7,135 nucleotides of DNA, taken from contig CAMPKL010000178.1 of NCBI GenBank assembly GCA_946887065.1, positions 1-7,135 of the forward strand, written 5' to 3'. The stretch comes from an uncultured Bryobacterales bacterium (GTDB taxonomy: Bacteria; Acidobacteriota; Terriglobia; Bryobacterales; UBA6623). Both the position numbers and the translations under genes were made by a program. Below are positions 6,491 to 7,135 of this stretch, in pieces. Position 1 is the first letter of the stretch, and each line of letters opens with the position of its first letter. Below the pieces are notes generated by a model. That model did no database searches. It was not told where the DNA came from and saw nothing but the letters and a program-made list of their open reading frames with translations.

Positions 6491-7135
6491 GGACGAACCG
6501 ACAGACCCTAAATTACCCCTTTCAGACGGGGATCCAATCGGCGGCAACTTAATCCCAATCAACATCGAAACCGAGATGCGCAAGTCGTATCTCGACTATG
6601 CGATGAGCGTGATCGTCGGGCGGGCATTGCCGGACGTGCGGGATGGGTTGAAGCCGGTTCAACGGCGCATCCTCTACGGCATGTTGGAAGGCGGCATCCG
6701 CGCCAACCGTCCGCCGAAGAAGTGCGCCCGCATTGTCGGCGACGTGATGGGCAAGTACCACCCCCACGGCGATTCTTCGATCTACGACACGTTGGTTCGT
6801 TTGGCGCAGCCGTTCACGATGCGCAACCCGTTGATCGACGGGCAAGGCAACTTCGGCTCCATGGATGGCGATCCCCCTGCTGCGATGCGCTACACCGAGG
6901 CGCGGCTGTCGCGCTTCGCTGAGGATTTGCTGCAGGACCTCGATAAAGATACGGTCGACTTCCGGCCGACTTACGACGACGAGAACAAAGAGCCGGAGTT
7001 CCTGCCGGCTACTGTCCCGAATCTTTTGGTCAACGGCGCGAACGGCATCGCCGTGGGCATGGCCACGAACATTCCGCCTCACAATCTCACCGAGATCGTG
7101 AATGCGTGCCTCGCCATCCTGGACGACGCGAATAT
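6486..7135 (+). CDS. gyrA: DNA gyrase subunit A, N-terminal part, cut by the window edge
   Basis: The first 216 codons of GyrA, the breakage-reunion subunit that, with GyrB, introduces negative supercoils using ATP. Residues start with a Pro/Asp-rich tail and then the conserved [20 protein letters not shown] and [18 protein letters not shown] stretches. The active-site tyrosine is Tyr136 in [10 protein letters not shown] (Tyr122 in E. coli). The quinolone region reads [11 protein letters not shown], with Ser97 and Asp101 at the E. coli Ser83 and Asp87 positions, which is the susceptible type. I chose the TTG at 6486 because the only in-frame ATG before the core, at 6576, would remove the conserved IPINIETE; an in-frame TAG at 6453 closes the frame upstream. 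GGAG at 6471 lies 11 bases before TTG, a longer spacing than usual. It is divergent from the zinc-ribbon gene. Confidence 0.95.
   Translation, partial: MADEPTDPKLPLSDGDPIGGNLIPINIETEMRKSYLDYAMSVIVGRALPDVRDGLKPVQRRILYGMLEGGIRANRPPKKCARIVGDVMGKYHPHGDSSIYDTLVRLAQPFTMRNPLIDGQGNFGSMDGDPPAAMRYTEARLSRFAEDLLQDLDKDTVDFRPTYDDENKEPEFLPATVPNLLVNGANGIAVGMATNIPPHNLTEIVNACLAILDDAN

Noticed and set aside
6549..7082. 177-codon minus-strand open frame opposite gyrA
   Set aside because: The plus strand encodes unmistakable GyrA motifs including the active-site tyrosine; this frame is its shadow.
1..7135. CRISPR array, insertion sequence, tRNA or phage genes
   Set aside because: No direct repeat series, transposase or integrase frame, tRNA-like fold or phage gene was seen; all coding space is explained by housekeeping or metabolic genes.

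Overview
The window looks like chromosomal DNA of an acidobacterium, most likely from the Solibacter/Bryobacter group. This rests on gene content: a secreted protein with the Solibacter-type TIGR03437-like domain, a PQQ dehydrogenase paired with a diheme cytochrome, a Tat-exported TIM-barrel protein, and moderately GC-rich DNA. I have no database match to confirm the taxon.

Layout. Positions 1-6256 carry six genes on the minus strand; 6486-7135 carries the start of one gene on the plus strand. From left to right these are: the N-terminal part of a PQQ-dependent dehydrogenase (1-477, runs off the left edge); a diheme cytochrome c (474-1325); a Tat-exported xylose-isomerase-like TIM barrel (1360-2322); a secreted TIGR03437-like/laminin-B-like multidomain protein (2376-4061); the glycogen branching enzyme glgB (4158-6056); a 53-residue cysteine-rich zinc-ribbon protein found by reading the strand directly (6095-6256); and, divergently, the first 216 codons of gyrA (6486 to the right edge). 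The 229-base divergent region holds the gyrA leader. No rRNA, tRNA, CRISPR array, insertion sequence or transposase was seen.

How the genes fit together. The TIM barrel, cytochrome and PQQ dehydrogenase are read in that order with a 34-base gap and then an ATGA stop/start overlap, and a perfect TATAAT lies just upstream of the first. They look like one transcript for an exported sugar-handling and oxidation module: an isomerase/epimerase-like enzyme, a quinoprotein dehydrogenase and the cytochrome that takes its electrons. The large secreted protein upstream is probably separate, with sugar or surface binding as its likely role. The zinc-ribbon gene and glgB are 38 bases apart and may be co-transcribed, although a promoter-like pair lies at the end of the zinc-ribbon gene. 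gyrA is a core gene, apparently starting at TTG in a leader rich in overlapping inverted repeats.

The points most worth a second look are the beta-rich insertion inside the second haem domain of the cytochrome, the unusual domain order of the secreted protein, the gyrA leader whose inverted repeat covers the start codon, and the small zinc-ribbon gene. I did not find clear proof of an entirely new system.
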